NCBI GenBank assembly: GCA_900541415.1
Contig: UQJP01000033.1
Location: forward strand, 1 to 37,363
Direction of reading: 5' to 3'
Origin: an uncultured Odoribacter sp.
GTDB lineage: Bacteria; Bacteroidota; Bacteroidia; Bacteroidales; Marinifilaceae
Length of the DNA stretch: 37,363 nucleotides
The notes beneath the pieces were generated by a model, which had not been told where the DNA came from, made no database searches, and saw only the letters and a list, made by a program, of their open reading frames with translations. This document shows positions 17,826 through 26,942 of the stretch, in pieces. Position 1 is the first letter of the stretch; each line of letters begins with the position of its first letter. The position numbers and the translations under genes were made by a program.

Positions 17826-19115
17826 ATGAAGACTAAAGTTTTAATGTTTGGTTGGGAGTTTCCGCCTCATATCGCCGGAGGATTGGGAACAGCTTGCCTC
17901 GGACTGACAAAAGGTCTGGCAAAACAGGGGGTGGACGTACTGTTTGTCATGCCAAAGGCAAGTGGGGACGAAGACCAGAGTGCAGCAAAGATCATCAACG
18001 CCAGTGATGTAGAATCTTTGTATGAGTACCGTGATGTGGAGGAGTATTGGAAGAATATCAACTTTATGGAAGTTGGCTCGAATCTGATGCCTTATATGAC
18101 ACCTGAGACGTTTGAACGGGAAGTGAACGAAAGTGTGAAGACGGGGGGAAAGGATGAGAGGATTGAATTTAAAAATAAATTTCAATTTTCAGGAAAATAC
18201 GGTTCTAACCTGATGGAAGAAGTTGCCCGCTATGCTTTGGTAGCTGCAACGATTGCCCAGCAACAGCAATTCGATGTTATCCATGCTCATGATTGGCTGA
18301 CTTATGCTGCGGGAATTGCAGCGAAAAAAGTGTCGGGAAAACCTCTTGTGATTCACGTGCACGCCACCGAGTTTGACAGAAGTGGGGAAAATGTGAACAA
18401 TACCGTTTACAATTTGGAACGTCAGGGAATGTTGGAAGCCGACCGGGTGATTACAGTGAGTAACTTAACCCGTAATATTGTGATAACCCGTTATGGAATC
18501 AATCCTGATAAAGTGGTCACGGTGCACAACGCCGTCGATTTCCAGTCTTATTCCGAAATGGAGGTAGACCGGGGAGTAAAGGAAAAGATTGTGACGTTTC
18601 TGGGACGTATCACTTATCAGAAAGGGCCGGAGTATTTTATTGAAGCGGCCAGTAAGGTTTTGAAAAGGTATCCGAACGTGCGTTTTGTTATGGCGGGAAG
18701 CGGGGATATGATGAACCGTTCCATTCGCCGGGTGGCTAAGTTGAAAATTGCAACGAAATTTCACTTTACCGGATTCTTGCGGGGACAGGATGTGCAAAAA
18801 ATGTTTGCGCATAGTGATGTATACGTTATGCCTTCGGTTTCCGAGCCTTTCGGTATTTCACCTTTGGAGGCGATGCGTTCCGGAGTGCCTACGATTATTT
18901 CAAAGCAGTCCGGAGTGGCGGAAGTTTTGCGGCATGCCATAAAGGTCGATTTCTGGGATGTGGATGCTATGGCCGATGCCATATACGGTTTGCTGGCTTA
19001 TCCTGCCTTGTCTGAATTTGCCGTAAAATATGGAATGTACGAAGTGAATGCATTGAAATGGGAAAATGCGGCTTATAAGTTGAAGCAGATTTATGAAGAG
19101 GTAAAGCAGGCGTGA
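17826..19115 (+). CDS. GT4-type glycosyltransferase in glycogen cluster
   Basis: This 429-residue protein has a GT-B fold. The N-terminus LMFGWEFPPHIAGGLGTA resembles the starch-synthase type loop KxGGLG, which binds the sugar nucleotide. The C-terminal half has the retaining GT motif PSVSEPFGISPLEAMRSG, with the E-x7-E pair, and FLGRITYQKGPEYFIEA. This puts it in GT4 (or a GT4/GT5 border group). Its donor and product are unknown. Placement between the debranching enzyme and the GH57 enzyme suggests a part in starting or extending alpha-glucan chains or in making a maltooligosaccharide. It is probably not the main glycogen synthase, because the GT3 domain of the downstream fusion fills that role. 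Automatic pipelines may label it glycogen synthase; I regard that as unproven. Confidence 0.85.
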   Translation: MKTKVLMFGWEFPPHIAGGLGTACLGLTKGLAKQGVDVLFVMPKASGDEDQSAAKIINASDVESLYEYRDVEEYWKNINFMEVGSNLMPYMTPETFEREVNESVKTGGKDERIEFKNKFQFSGKYGSNLMEEVARYALVAATIAQQQQFDVIHAHDWLTYAAGIAAKKVSGKPLVIHVHATEFDRSGENVNNTVYNLERQGMLEADRVITVSNLTRNIVITRYGINPDKVVTVHNAVDFQSYSEMEVDRGVKEKIVTFLGRITYQKGPEYFIEAASKVLKRYPNVRFVMAGSGDMMNRSIRRVAKLKIATKFHFTGFLRGQDVQKMFAHSDVYVMPSVSEPFGISPLEAMRSGVPTIISKQSGVAEVLRHAIKVDFWDVDAMADAIYGLLAYPALSEFAVKYGMYEVNALKWENAAYKLKQIYEEVKQA

Positions 19116-19229
19116 TCTGCCGATGCTTAAAAGTGGATAAAGAGTCATTGTATAGAAAGGTAGAAATATGGGGAATATTTCAGTGAGGAGGTCTTGAATT
19201 AATTAGTGAATTTTTCAAATAAATATATC

Positions 19230-20672
19230 ATGGATAAAAAAACATTGTGTTTGTATTTTCAGGTTCATCAACCGGTTCGTTTGAGAAAATATCATTTTTT
19301 CGACATTGGTAAGAACTGCGATTATTATGACGATTTTGCCAATCGTACGATTATTCGTAAAGTGGCGGAACGTTGTTATCTGCCTGCAAATCGGATAATG
19401 CTTGATTTAATCCGGAAATACGGGAAAAACTTCAAGGTGAGTTTTTCTATTTCCGGTATGGCAGTGGAACAATTTAGGCTGTATGCACCTGAAGTTATCG
19501 ATAGCTTTAAAGAACTTGCCGCTACCGGATCGGTGGAATTCCTGGCGGAAACTTATTCACATTCTTTGGTGTCGCTGGTAGATGAGACCGAGTTTAAGAA
19601 ACAAGTAAAGCTACATGCAGACTTGATGAAAGAGTTATTCGGAACCAAACCGGTGACTTTTAGGAACACAGAGTTAATATATTCTGACGAAATCGGCGAT
19701 ATGGTGGCACGTATGGGCTATAAAACGATGCTAACCGAAGGAGCTAAGCATGTTTTGGGATGGAAAAGCCCGAACTATGTGTATACCAATGCCCTGAATC
19801 CCAAATTGAAGCTATTGTTGAAAAATTTTAGGCTAAGCGATGATATTGCTTTTCGTTTTTCAGATCGGGGCTGGGGTGAATGGCCTTTGACCGCCGATAA
19901 ATTTTCAGCCTGGTTAAATGCTATCGGGGAAGATGAGGAGATCGTAAACCTGTTTATGGATTATGAAACTTTAGGCGAGCATCAGGGAGCGGATACCGGA
20001 ATTTTCGACTTTTTCGCTTCTTTGCCGGAGAAGGTATTGGCCAACGGCAATTTTGAATTTTTAACCCCGAAAGAAGCTGCCGCCAAACATTTGCCCGTAG
20101 CTCCTTTGCATGTGCCTTTCCCCATTTCCTGGGCGGATGAAGAACGCGATCTTTCAGCCTGGCTGGGGAATGAACTTCAAAATGAGGCGTTTGAAGAGCT
20201 ATATAAATTGAAAGATAAAGTGAATGCTTTGAAGGATAAAGCTTTGACACATGATTTCGAGTGTTTGCAGGCCAGCGACCATTTTTATTATATGTGTACA
20301 AAGATGTTTTCGGATGGTGCGATTCATCAGTATTTCACACCTTATGCCACCCCTTATGAGGCATTCATCAATTATATGAATGTTTTGAGCGACTTCATTG
20401 TTCGGGTGGATCGTGAAAATGGATCGTCTGCCAAAAGTCCGGACGCAAAAAAAGAACCGATTGCGGCGATTAAGGCAAAAAGCGAGGAAAAGAAAGCTAC
20501 TGCCGTGAAAAAAGCAGTGGCTATAAAAAAAGCGGAGAAAACCCCGGTTCCTCCTAAAAAGGAAAAACCAGAGAAAAAAGAGGTTGCCCCTAAAAAGGAA
20601 AACGCAAAAAAATTAAAATCGGAGAAAGCAGAAAAAGAAAGTAAATCTGCAAAAAAAACAGCAAAACACTAA
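19230..20672 (+). CDS. GH57 family alpha-amylase / 4-alpha-glucanotransferase with lysine-rich tail
   Basis: This is a 480-residue GH57 enzyme; an in-frame GTG at 19206 would add 8 residues, but ATG 19230 (MDKKTLCLYFQVHQPVRL) fits the family start. Conserved GH57 regions are visible: FQVHQPVR, then FSISGMAVEQ, the nucleophile E148 in FRNTELIYSDE, and the acid/base D244 in LFMDYETLGEHQ. Members cut or rearrange alpha-1,4-glucans; hydrolase and glucanotransferase cannot be told apart by eye. The catalytic part ends around residue 395. It is followed by about 80 residues of alanine-, glutamate- and lysine-rich sequence with 28 lysines, a tail not expected in GH57 enzymes. There is no signal peptide, so action on cytoplasmic glycogen is likely. 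A terminator follows. Confidence 0.9.
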   Translation: MDKKTLCLYFQVHQPVRLRKYHFFDIGKNCDYYDDFANRTIIRKVAERCYLPANRIMLDLIRKYGKNFKVSFSISGMAVEQFRLYAPEVIDSFKELAATGSVEFLAETYSHSLVSLVDETEFKKQVKLHADLMKELFGTKPVTFRNTELIYSDEIGDMVARMGYKTMLTEGAKHVLGWKSPNYVYTNALNPKLKLLLKNFRLSDDIAFRFSDRGWGEWPLTADKFSAWLNAIGEDEEIVNLFMDYETLGEHQGADTGIFDFFASLPEKVLANGNFEFLTPKEAAAKHLPVAPLHVPFPISWADEERDLSAWLGNELQNEAFEELYKLKDKVNALKDKALTHDFECLQASDHFYYMCTKMFSDGAIHQYFTPYATPYEAFINYMNVLSDFIVRVDRENGSSAKSPDAKKEPIAAIKAKSEEKKATAVKKAVAIKKAEKTPVPPKKEKPEKKEVAPKKENAKKLKSEKAEKESKSAKKTAKH

Positions 20673-20710
20673 GCAGTATGCTGTCTGCTGGAGTTAAGTA
20701 GATAGAAATT

Positions 20711-20758
20711 TGGAAGTAAACAAGAAGCATTTGTTTACTTCCAGATTTTTGTTTTTTT
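20711..20758 (+). terminator. Rho-independent terminator inside the glycogen cluster
   Basis: A perfect 13-bp stem TGGAAGTAAACAA / TTGTTTACTTCCA (20711-20723 and 20731-20743) with a 7-nt loop is followed by a T-rich run to 20758. It separates the first four glycogen genes from the synthase-phosphorylase fusion. A weak promoter-like TACATTCG (20794-20801), one change from TAnnTTTG, lies just before the fusion gene. Confidence 0.87.
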
Positions 20759-20828
20759 GTGCAGTAAACACATTTTTTTAAAATAAAAATGCTTACATTC
20801 GAGATATTTTAAATTCAGAATAGTTAAT

Positions 20829-23800
20829 ATGGATAATAATAAATTGAAGAATCCGGCTTATTTGTTTGAAGTAAGCTGGGAAGTTTGTAATAAAGTAGGA
20901 GGGATTCACACGGTTATTTCGACGAAAGCTCTGAATATGGTGAAGGAGTATAGTAACAGTCATATTCTGATCGGGCCGGATGTATGGAGATATACGGAAC
21001 AAAATCCGGAATTTATCGACGATCCCCGTTTGTTTAAATCGTGGCGTGTGAGGGCGGCTCAGGAAGGTTTGAGGGTGAAGGTCGGACGTTGGAATGTGGC
21101 CGGAGAGCCTATCGTTATTTTAGTTGATTTCAGTACGTTCATAACCCAGAAAGATGAGATATTTTCTTCTTTTTGGGAAAAATATAAATTGGATTCCATC
21201 AGCGGGCAATGGGATTACATTGAACCGGCCCTGTTCGGTTATGCTTCGGGAAAAGTGATTGAAAGTTTTGTCCGCTTCAATTCTTCGGTCCGCCAGCGTA
21301 TCATCGCCCAGTTCCACGAATGGATGACGGGTAGCGGATTGCTATACCTGAAATATGCAATGCCCCAGGTGGGGTGTGTGTTTACCACCCATGCAACGGT
21401 GCTGGGACGCAGTGTTGCCGGAAATAATCTGCCGTTATACAGTGACATGAAAAATTACGTGCCGGAGGAGCTGGCGCGGCGTTTTAATGTGGTTTCCAAA
21501 CAGTCTTTGGAAAAAGCGGCTGCCCAGAATGCCGACTGCTTTACTACGGTGAGTGAGATCACGGCTGTGGAGTGTTCTAAGTTTTTGGATAAAGATGTCG
21601 ATTTAGTTACACCGAACGGTTTTGAAAATGTGTTTACTCCGAAAGAAGAGGAATGGAAAGGCAAACAAAAGGCCGGACGTGAAAAATTCTTGCAGGTGGC
21701 TCAGGCTTTGTTGGGACGCGCTGTTTCGGAAGATGCCTTGATTGTCGGTATCAGTGGACGTTATGAATTCAAAAATAAGGGGATCGATGTGTTTATCGAT
21801 GCTTTGGGACAGTTGAACCGTGACAATGAGTTGCCGAGGGAAGTGCTGGCATTTATTTTGGTGCCGGGCGGACATTCGGGACCTAACAAAGAATTGCTTC
21901 ATAATATGGAACAGCCTTATCAGGCGGTTACCAGCACCAATTTATACCTTACCCATTATCTTTCAGACCCGGCTAACGATCCGGTGATGAACCGTATTCA
22001 GGCTAAGAAATTGCAGAATGGGGAGAAAGATTCGGTAAAAGTGTTTTTTGTGCCGAGTTACCTGAATGGTAATGACGGAGTGTTCAATATGCCGTATTAC
22101 GATTTGCTGATCGGCATGGATTTAACCGTGTTCCCTTCCTATTACGAGCCGTGGGGATATACTCCGCTGGAAAGCCTTGCTTTTAAAGTGCCGACTATAA
22201 CCACCACTCTGGCTGGTTTCGGCTTGTGGGTGAAGGAACATTACAATATGGAGCATCCCGGAATTGAGGTGGTGCGCCGGGAGGACGGAGACACCGGGAG
22301 CGTTGTGAACGCTATTGCCGACCAGATTCGGCTTTGTTTACAGAGCAGTCCGCAACAGGTTGAAGCCAGCCGGCAGAATGCGAAGGATGTTTCCCGGATC
22401 GCTTTATGGGATAATCTGATCGTATATTATAAACAGGCTTATGATAAGGCTATCGAACGGGTTAATGAACGTTTGAAGGAATTGCCTTTAAATATTAACG
22501 ATTCGGTGTCTTATATCGAAAAACAGCTTTCTGTTAATAATCCCAGCTGGATCAGTGTTATGATTCACCGTTCTATTCCGGAGAAATTGATTGCTTTGGA
22601 AGAATTGTCGAAGAACCTTTGGTGGTGCTGGAACGACGAGGCCAGGGCTTTGTTCCGCATGATCGACATTCAAAAATGGAGAGAATGCGGTCATAATCCG
22701 ATTGTGTTGCTGGATTCCGTTTCTTTGAACCGTTATAAGCAGTTGGAAAACGATGCGGAATTTGTGAAGAAGCTCGAGGATGTGTACGCACAGTTTAAAG
22801 CTTACATGGAAGGCAAAGAGCACATGTCCGGAGATGGAGTGGCTTATTTCAGCATGGAATACGGTTTGCATTCTTCTTTGAAGATTTATTCCGGCGGTTT
22901 GGGTATTTTAGCGGGCGACTATTTGAAAGAAGCCAGTGATAAGGGTACCAAAATCACGGCTGTGGGATTGCTGTACCGTTATGGATATTTCACCCAGAAG
23001 ATTTCTTCAATGGGAGATCAGGAGGCGGAATACGAAGCCCAGGATTTTATGAAAATCGCCGTAACCCCTGTGCGGGACGAGGAAGGAAACTGGCTGACGA
23101 TCAGCCTGGTGTTCCCCGGACGTAATGTCTATGCACGGATTTGGCGTGTGGATGTGGGACGGATTGAGCTTTATTTACTGGATACGGATTTTGAAGATAA
23201 CCTGAAAGAAGACCGCAGTATTACCCACCATCTTTACGGAGGGGATTGGGAAAACCGCCTGAAACAGGAGTTGTTGTTAGGATGCGGAGGTATTCAGGCC
23301 TTGCGCAGATTGGGTATAGAAGCGTCTATTTATCATTGCAACGAGGGGCATGCCGCTTTTACAGGTTTGTCACGCCTGAAAGAATATATTTCAGAGGAAG
23401 GCCTTTCTTTCCCGGAAGCCCTCGAAGTGGTGCGTTCTTCTTCTTTGTTCACCACTCATACGCCTGTCCCTGCAGGGCACGATTCATTTTCCGAAAATAT
23501 GCTTCGTACCTATATTTCCCACTATGCCGATCGTTTAAAGATCAGCTGGGAACAATTACTGGGGTTGGGTAAAATCAATGTGGCTGATCCGAATGAGAAA
23601 TTTTCCATGAGCTTTTTAGCCGCTAACCTGGCGCAGGAAGTGAATGGTGTCAGCTGGTTGCATGGTAAGGTAAGCCGGGATATTTTCAAAGGTTTATGGC
23701 CGGGGTATATGCCTGAGGAATTACATATCAGTTATGTCACCAATGGAGTGCATTTCCCCACCTGGGCGGCTTCGCAATGGAAAGAGATCGACGAATCGGT

Positions 23801-25073
23801 ATTCGGTCCGGATTTTAAAACTCATCATTATGACAAGAGTTGTTTCGAAGAGATTTACAAAGTGCCGGATGCAACTGTATATAATGTGAGAACACAGTTA
23901 AGGAAACGGTTGATCGACCATATTAAGGATTTATTGACAAGTGGTGCTGCTGCTTCTAATTTCACTCCGCGGCAGGTGCTTGAAATCAGGGAGACTTTGC
24001 GGGACGATATTTTAACCATCGGGTTCGCCCGCCGTTTCGCCACTTATAAGCGTGCCCACTTGCTGTTCAAGAATTTGGAGCGTTTGGATGAAATCGTAAA
24101 CAATCCCGAACATCCGGTGCAGTTCGTGTTTGCCGGGAAAGCGCATCCCGCCGATAAGGCCGGACAGGATTTGATCAAACGTATCGTGGAAGTGTCGAAA
24201 TATCCCCAGTTCCTGGGTAAGATTATTTTCCTGCCGAATTATGATATGGATTTGGCTAAGAAGATGGTACAGGGGGTGGATGTCTGGATGAACACCCCGA
24301 CCCGTCCGCAGGAGGCTTCCGGGACAAGCGGTGAGAAGGCCGCCATGAACGGCGTGATGCATTTCAGCGTGCTTGACGGTTGGTGGGTTGAAGGCTATCG
24401 TCAGGATTCCGGCTGGATGTTACCGATGGAGCGTACGTTTGAAAATCAGGCTTTGCAGGATGAACTGGATTCAGAGTTAATTTATAATATTATCGACGAC
24501 CAGATAGCTCCTTTGTTCTATGATAAGGATGAAAACGGCCTGTCGCCGAGGTGGATTAGTTATATTAAAAATACGATCGCCAAGGTGGCTTCCAACTTTA
24601 CGACAAACCGGATGTTGCTCGATTATGAACGGCAATACTATATCCCGATGTCGGAGCGTTATCATAAAATGATCGCCGATCATTATGCTATGGCTACCGA
24701 AATTACGGAATGGAAAAATAAGATTACCAGGGAATGGGATAATATTGAGCTGGTTGGCTTGGATTTGCCAAACCGTTCTAAGCAGATCATTGCTTTGGGA
24801 AAATCTTATTACGGGGAAGTCACTTTGGAAATCGGAGAATTGGATATGCATGAGGTGGGCGTTGAATTGGTGGTGGCCGAATTGAAAGACGACAAAATGA
24901 TCATCCGGGAGAAACACGATTTCACCCCTGTATATCAGGAGAACGGTCAGGCTTGCTACCATATCGATGTTACGGCCGATAATCCGGGATTGTTGAATTT
25001 AGCTATCCGTATCTATCCTAAGAGTGAGCTATTGCCTCACCGTCAGGATTTTGCTTTGGTAAAATGGCTTTAA
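20829..25073 (+). CDS. Fused glycogen synthase (GT3) and alpha-glucan phosphorylase (GT35)
   Basis: This 1414-residue protein joins two enzymes with opposite roles. Residues 1 to about 560 are a GT3 glycogen synthase of the animal/fungal type, which uses UDP-glucose. Visible features are EVSWEVCNKVGGIHTVI (the K22-V-G-G25 loop) and the retaining pair E440 / E448 in YYEPWGYTPLE. From about residue 578 (MIHRSIPEKLIALEEL, NLWWCWNDEA) to the end is an alpha-glucan phosphorylase of the shorter archaeal type. It has VAYFSMEYGLHSSLKIYSGG, HCNEGHAAF, TTHTPVPAGHD, and the pyridoxal-phosphate lysine K1170 in EASGTSGEKAAMNG. Both active sites look intact. The length is the sum of the two families, and no stop or shift separates them. 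It closes the glycogen cluster, behind a terminator. As far as I recall, similar fusions occur in other Bacteroidales. Confidence 0.93.
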   Translation: MDNNKLKNPAYLFEVSWEVCNKVGGIHTVISTKALNMVKEYSNSHILIGPDVWRYTEQNPEFIDDPRLFKSWRVRAAQEGLRVKVGRWNVAGEPIVILVDFSTFITQKDEIFSSFWEKYKLDSISGQWDYIEPALFGYASGKVIESFVRFNSSVRQRIIAQFHEWMTGSGLLYLKYAMPQVGCVFTTHATVLGRSVAGNNLPLYSDMKNYVPEELARRFNVVSKQSLEKAAAQNADCFTTVSEITAVECSKFLDKDVDLVTPNGFENVFTPKEEEWKGKQKAGREKFLQVAQALLGRAVSEDALIVGISGRYEFKNKGIDVFIDALGQLNRDNELPREVLAFILVPGGHSGPNKELLHNMEQPYQAVTSTNLYLTHYLSDPANDPVMNRIQAKKLQNGEKDSVKVFFVPSYLNGNDGVFNMPYYDLLIGMDLTVFPSYYEPWGYTPLESLAFKVPTITTTLAGFGLWVKEHYNMEHPGIEVVRREDGDTGSVVNAIADQIRLCLQSSPQQVEASRQNAKDVSRIALWDNLIVYYKQAYDKAIERVNERLKELPLNINDSVSYIEKQLSVNNPSWISVMIHRSIPEKLIALEELSKNLWWCWNDEARALFRMIDIQKWRECGHNPIVLLDSVSLNRYKQLENDAEFVKKLEDVYAQFKAYMEGKEHMSGDGVAYFSMEYGLHSSLKIYSGGLGILAGDYLKEASDKGTKITAVGLLYRYGYFTQKISSMGDQEAEYEAQDFMKIAVTPVRDEEGNWLTISLVFPGRNVYARIWRVDVGRIELYLLDTDFEDNLKEDRSITHHLYGGDWENRLKQELLLGCGGIQALRRLGIEASIYHCNEGHAAFTGLSRLKEYISEEGLSFPEALEVVRSSSLFTTHTPVPAGHDSFSENMLRTYISHYADRLKISWEQLLGLGKINVADPNEKFSMSFLAANLAQEVNGVSWLHGKVSRDIFKGLWPGYMPEELHISYVTNGVHFPTWAASQWKEIDESVFGPDFKTHHYDKSCFEEIYKVPDATVYNVRTQLRKRLIDHIKDLLTSGAAASNFTPRQVLEIRETLRDDILTIGFARRFATYKRAHLLFKNLERLDEIVNNPEHPVQFVFAGKAHPADKAGQDLIKRIVEVSKYPQFLGKIIFLPNYDMDLAKKMVQGVDVWMNTPTRPQEASGTSGEKAAMNGVMHFSVLDGWWVEGYRQDSGWMLPMERTFENQALQDELDSELIYNIIDDQIAPLFYDKDENGLSPRWISYIKNTIAKVASNFTTNRMLLDYERQYYIPMSERYHKMIADHYAMATEITEWKNKITREWDNIELVGLDLPNRSKQIIALGKSYYGEVTLEIGELDMHEVGVELVVAELKDDKMIIREKHDFTPVYQENGQACYHIDVTADNPGLLNLAIRIYPKSELLPHRQDFALVKWL

Positions 25074-25083
25074 TAGGTTGTGA

Positions 25084-25118
25084 GGCGGGGAATGCCTTTC
25101 CGGAGTTCCCTGCCTTTA
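25084..25118 (+). terminator. Weak hairpin after the fusion gene, possible terminator
   Basis: GGCGGGGAA (25084-25092) can pair with TTCCCTGCC (25106-25114) with one G-U pair. Only TTTA follows in place of a T run, so termination here is uncertain. Confidence 0.3.
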
Positions 25119-25161
25119 CAGAATAGAGGAAGCAGCATTATAAACCAATCCAATAAACAGG

Positions 25162-25272
25162 AGTGTCATTTTATGCCGATGCCGGATTTCCGGTTGTTCG
25201 GGTAAAATGGCACTTTGTTATTTTCAATGCGGAAAAATTGTTTATATTCCTGACAAACAGGAAAACGGCACT
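25162..25272. repeat. Three copies of an AAAATGGCACT-like motif upstream of the GNAT gene
   Basis: AGTGTCATTTTA (25162-25173) is the near reverse complement (11 of 12) of TAAAATGGCACT (25203-25214). A third copy, AAAACGGCACT, lies at 25262-25272. Between the first two is the small palindrome CCGG-ATTT-CCGG (25182-25193). The 25074-25377 gap has no convincing gene; a 61-residue open frame there uses GTG and shows no motif. The motif copies could be operator sites or part of a folded leader. Confidence 0.4.
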
Positions 25273-25377
25273 TTTGCTATATTTACACATCTTGAATATC
25301 ACCTGGCACACGAATGGTATTTTTGGGGGGAGAGATAGCAGTAAATAAATGTAATATCGACAAACAAAGATATAACT

Positions 25378-25845
25378 ATGAATATCATTTCATTGCGAAA
25401 AAACACTTCATATTTGGAGGAGGCAATCGTTTATTTTCAAAGCAAATGGGCTGACGAAAACAGTAAAATGGTTTATGATGACTGTTTTAGAACTTGTTTG
25501 GAATCAGAATCCCCCTTACCACAATGGTATCTTTTGGTAAATAAAGGAGAAATAATAGGTTGTGCCGGACTTGTGACAAATGATTTTAATTCACGCATGG
25601 ATTTATATCCGTGGCTGGTTGCTCTATTCGTAGAAGAACAGTATAGAGGAAATGATTACGGAAGCTTGTTAATTGAAGCGGTAGAAAAAGATGCCCGACA
25701 ATTCGGTTTTGGAAATTTATACTTGTGCACAGACCATATAGGCTATTACGAACATTTTAATTTTGATTATATCGGGGATTGCTATCATCCCTGGGGAAAG
25801 CGTACGCGGGTTTATCGAAAAAATATAGCTCCCGGCTGTAAATGA
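25378..25845 (+). CDS. GNAT family N-acetyltransferase
   Basis: This 155-residue protein has the GNAT fold signature: the beta4 strand LVALFVEEQYRGNDYGSLLIEAVE contains the acetyl-CoA-binding loop YRGNDYGS (Q/RxxGxG/A pattern), preceded by GEIIGCAGLV. The late HIGYYEHFNFDYIGD is the usual beta5-beta6 region with Y..FGF-like spacing. The acceptor substrate is unknown; the tail GKRTRVYRKNI resembles small GNATs often annotated as acting on amino acids, aminoglycosides or proteins, but I cannot choose among them. It is alone on its strand, with repeated motifs upstream, and converges on the AraC-type gene. Confidence 0.85.
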   Translation: MNIISLRKNTSYLEEAIVYFQSKWADENSKMVYDDCFRTCLESESPLPQWYLLVNKGEIIGCAGLVTNDFNSRMDLYPWLVALFVEEQYRGNDYGSLLIEAVEKDARQFGFGNLYLCTDHIGYYEHFNFDYIGDCYHPWGKRTRVYRKNIAPGCK

Positions 25846-25933
25846 GAATAAAGGCTAATGTTTAAAAAAGACCAATGGTATATTGCATTTTAAATCAGTT
25901 ATTTAGGTGGCCTGCTTTTCTATCCTTTTATTT

Positions 25934-26800
25934 TCATACTTCCGTTGTTTCTTTGTATGTTTTGGGCGACATTCCGGTTACCCGTTTAAAATATTTTCCA
26001 AAAAAAGATTGGGAAGGAAAGTTCAGAACATCGCTTATTTGTTGTATAGTCAGATTGGTAGAGCGTAACAAGGCTTTGGCTTCCAATATCACATAACTGT
26101 CGATCCATTCCGCTGCACTTTTCCCGCTATATTTCTTTATTATTGTGGATAAATACCCGGCAGATAAATGTAATTGGTCTGCATAGAAAAGCACTTTTCT
26201 TTCCCTTTTGTAGTGCTGTTGAACTTCCATAGAAAATTTTTGCATCAGCATTTCTTCTTTTGACAATTTTTTATTTTCCTCGAATTGGTGAAAATAGTAT
26301 CCCATTCCATAGAAAAACGCACAGGTTAAGTGTTTGATTATTTCGGCTTTATTGGGGTGTTCCACTTCAAATAATTTACGTACCATCTCACAATACGATA
26401 ATATGGCTTCCATTTGTCCCGATGCCAGTTTGGGAATGGGACATTTCTGTAACGCCATATAAGCCTGAAAATTATAGGGGAGTCCCAATCCGCTAACAAA
26501 TTTGTCGGACATAAGAACACATATACCCTGATAATCGTCGCTCATAAACTCTTGTTCAAGTATCTGTCCGGGCACATTAATAGACATCGTGTTGCTTTCC
26601 ATATCACAAGGTGACAAATTTATCTTTCCCCTGCTTTCTCCACATAAACAAACACAACATACATACATATTGATTTTAAACGGGTGAAAAGGAAACTTTT
26701 TCTTTGACACATTAAATATGAAAAAGTCATCCCCAATACATTGCACAGAGCGATTGTTGCGTGCATCTACGGGTAAATCTAATAATGTTATTCTATTCAT
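25934..26800 (-). CDS. AraC-family transcriptional regulator
   Basis: This 288-residue protein ends in a two-helix-turn-helix AraC DNA-binding domain. The first unit reads FYADQLHLSAGYLSTIIKKYSGKSAAEWI; the second reads TIQQISDVLNFPSQSFFGKYFKRVTGMSPKTYK. The last block matches the AraC signature (F...FK...G.SP..Y). The N-terminal 170 residues have no motif I know and may form a sensing cupin-like domain. It is divergent from the outer-membrane barrel genes starting at 26943, with 142 nt between the starts, so control of those genes is a natural guess. Confidence 0.9.
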   Translation of the reverse strand: MNRITLLDLPVDARNNRSVQCIGDDFFIFNVSKKKFPFHPFKINMYVCCVCLCGESRGKINLSPCDMESNTMSINVPGQILEQEFMSDDYQGICVLMSDKFVSGLGLPYNFQAYMALQKCPIPKLASGQMEAILSYCEMVRKLFEVEHPNKAEIIKHLTCAFFYGMGYYFHQFEENKKLSKEEMLMQKFSMEVQQHYKRERKVLFYADQLHLSAGYLSTIIKKYSGKSAAEWIDSYVILEAKALLRSTNLTIQQISDVLNFPSQSFFGKYFKRVTGMSPKTYKETTEV

Positions 26801-26942
26801 ATTTTATTTTTTGGACATAAATATAGGCTAAATAATCGATATTGTGTTGTAGATTTAAATTTTAGTCCAATATCTTCGACAAAACGACCTTTTTTCAAGC
26901 GTACAGAACTCCTACTTTTACATCGTTTTAAAATTGTAGTAA

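Noticed and set aside
25163..25348. 61-residue open frame before the GNAT gene
   Set aside because: It starts with GTG inside the inverted repeat, shows no motif, and its codon pattern does not look coding.
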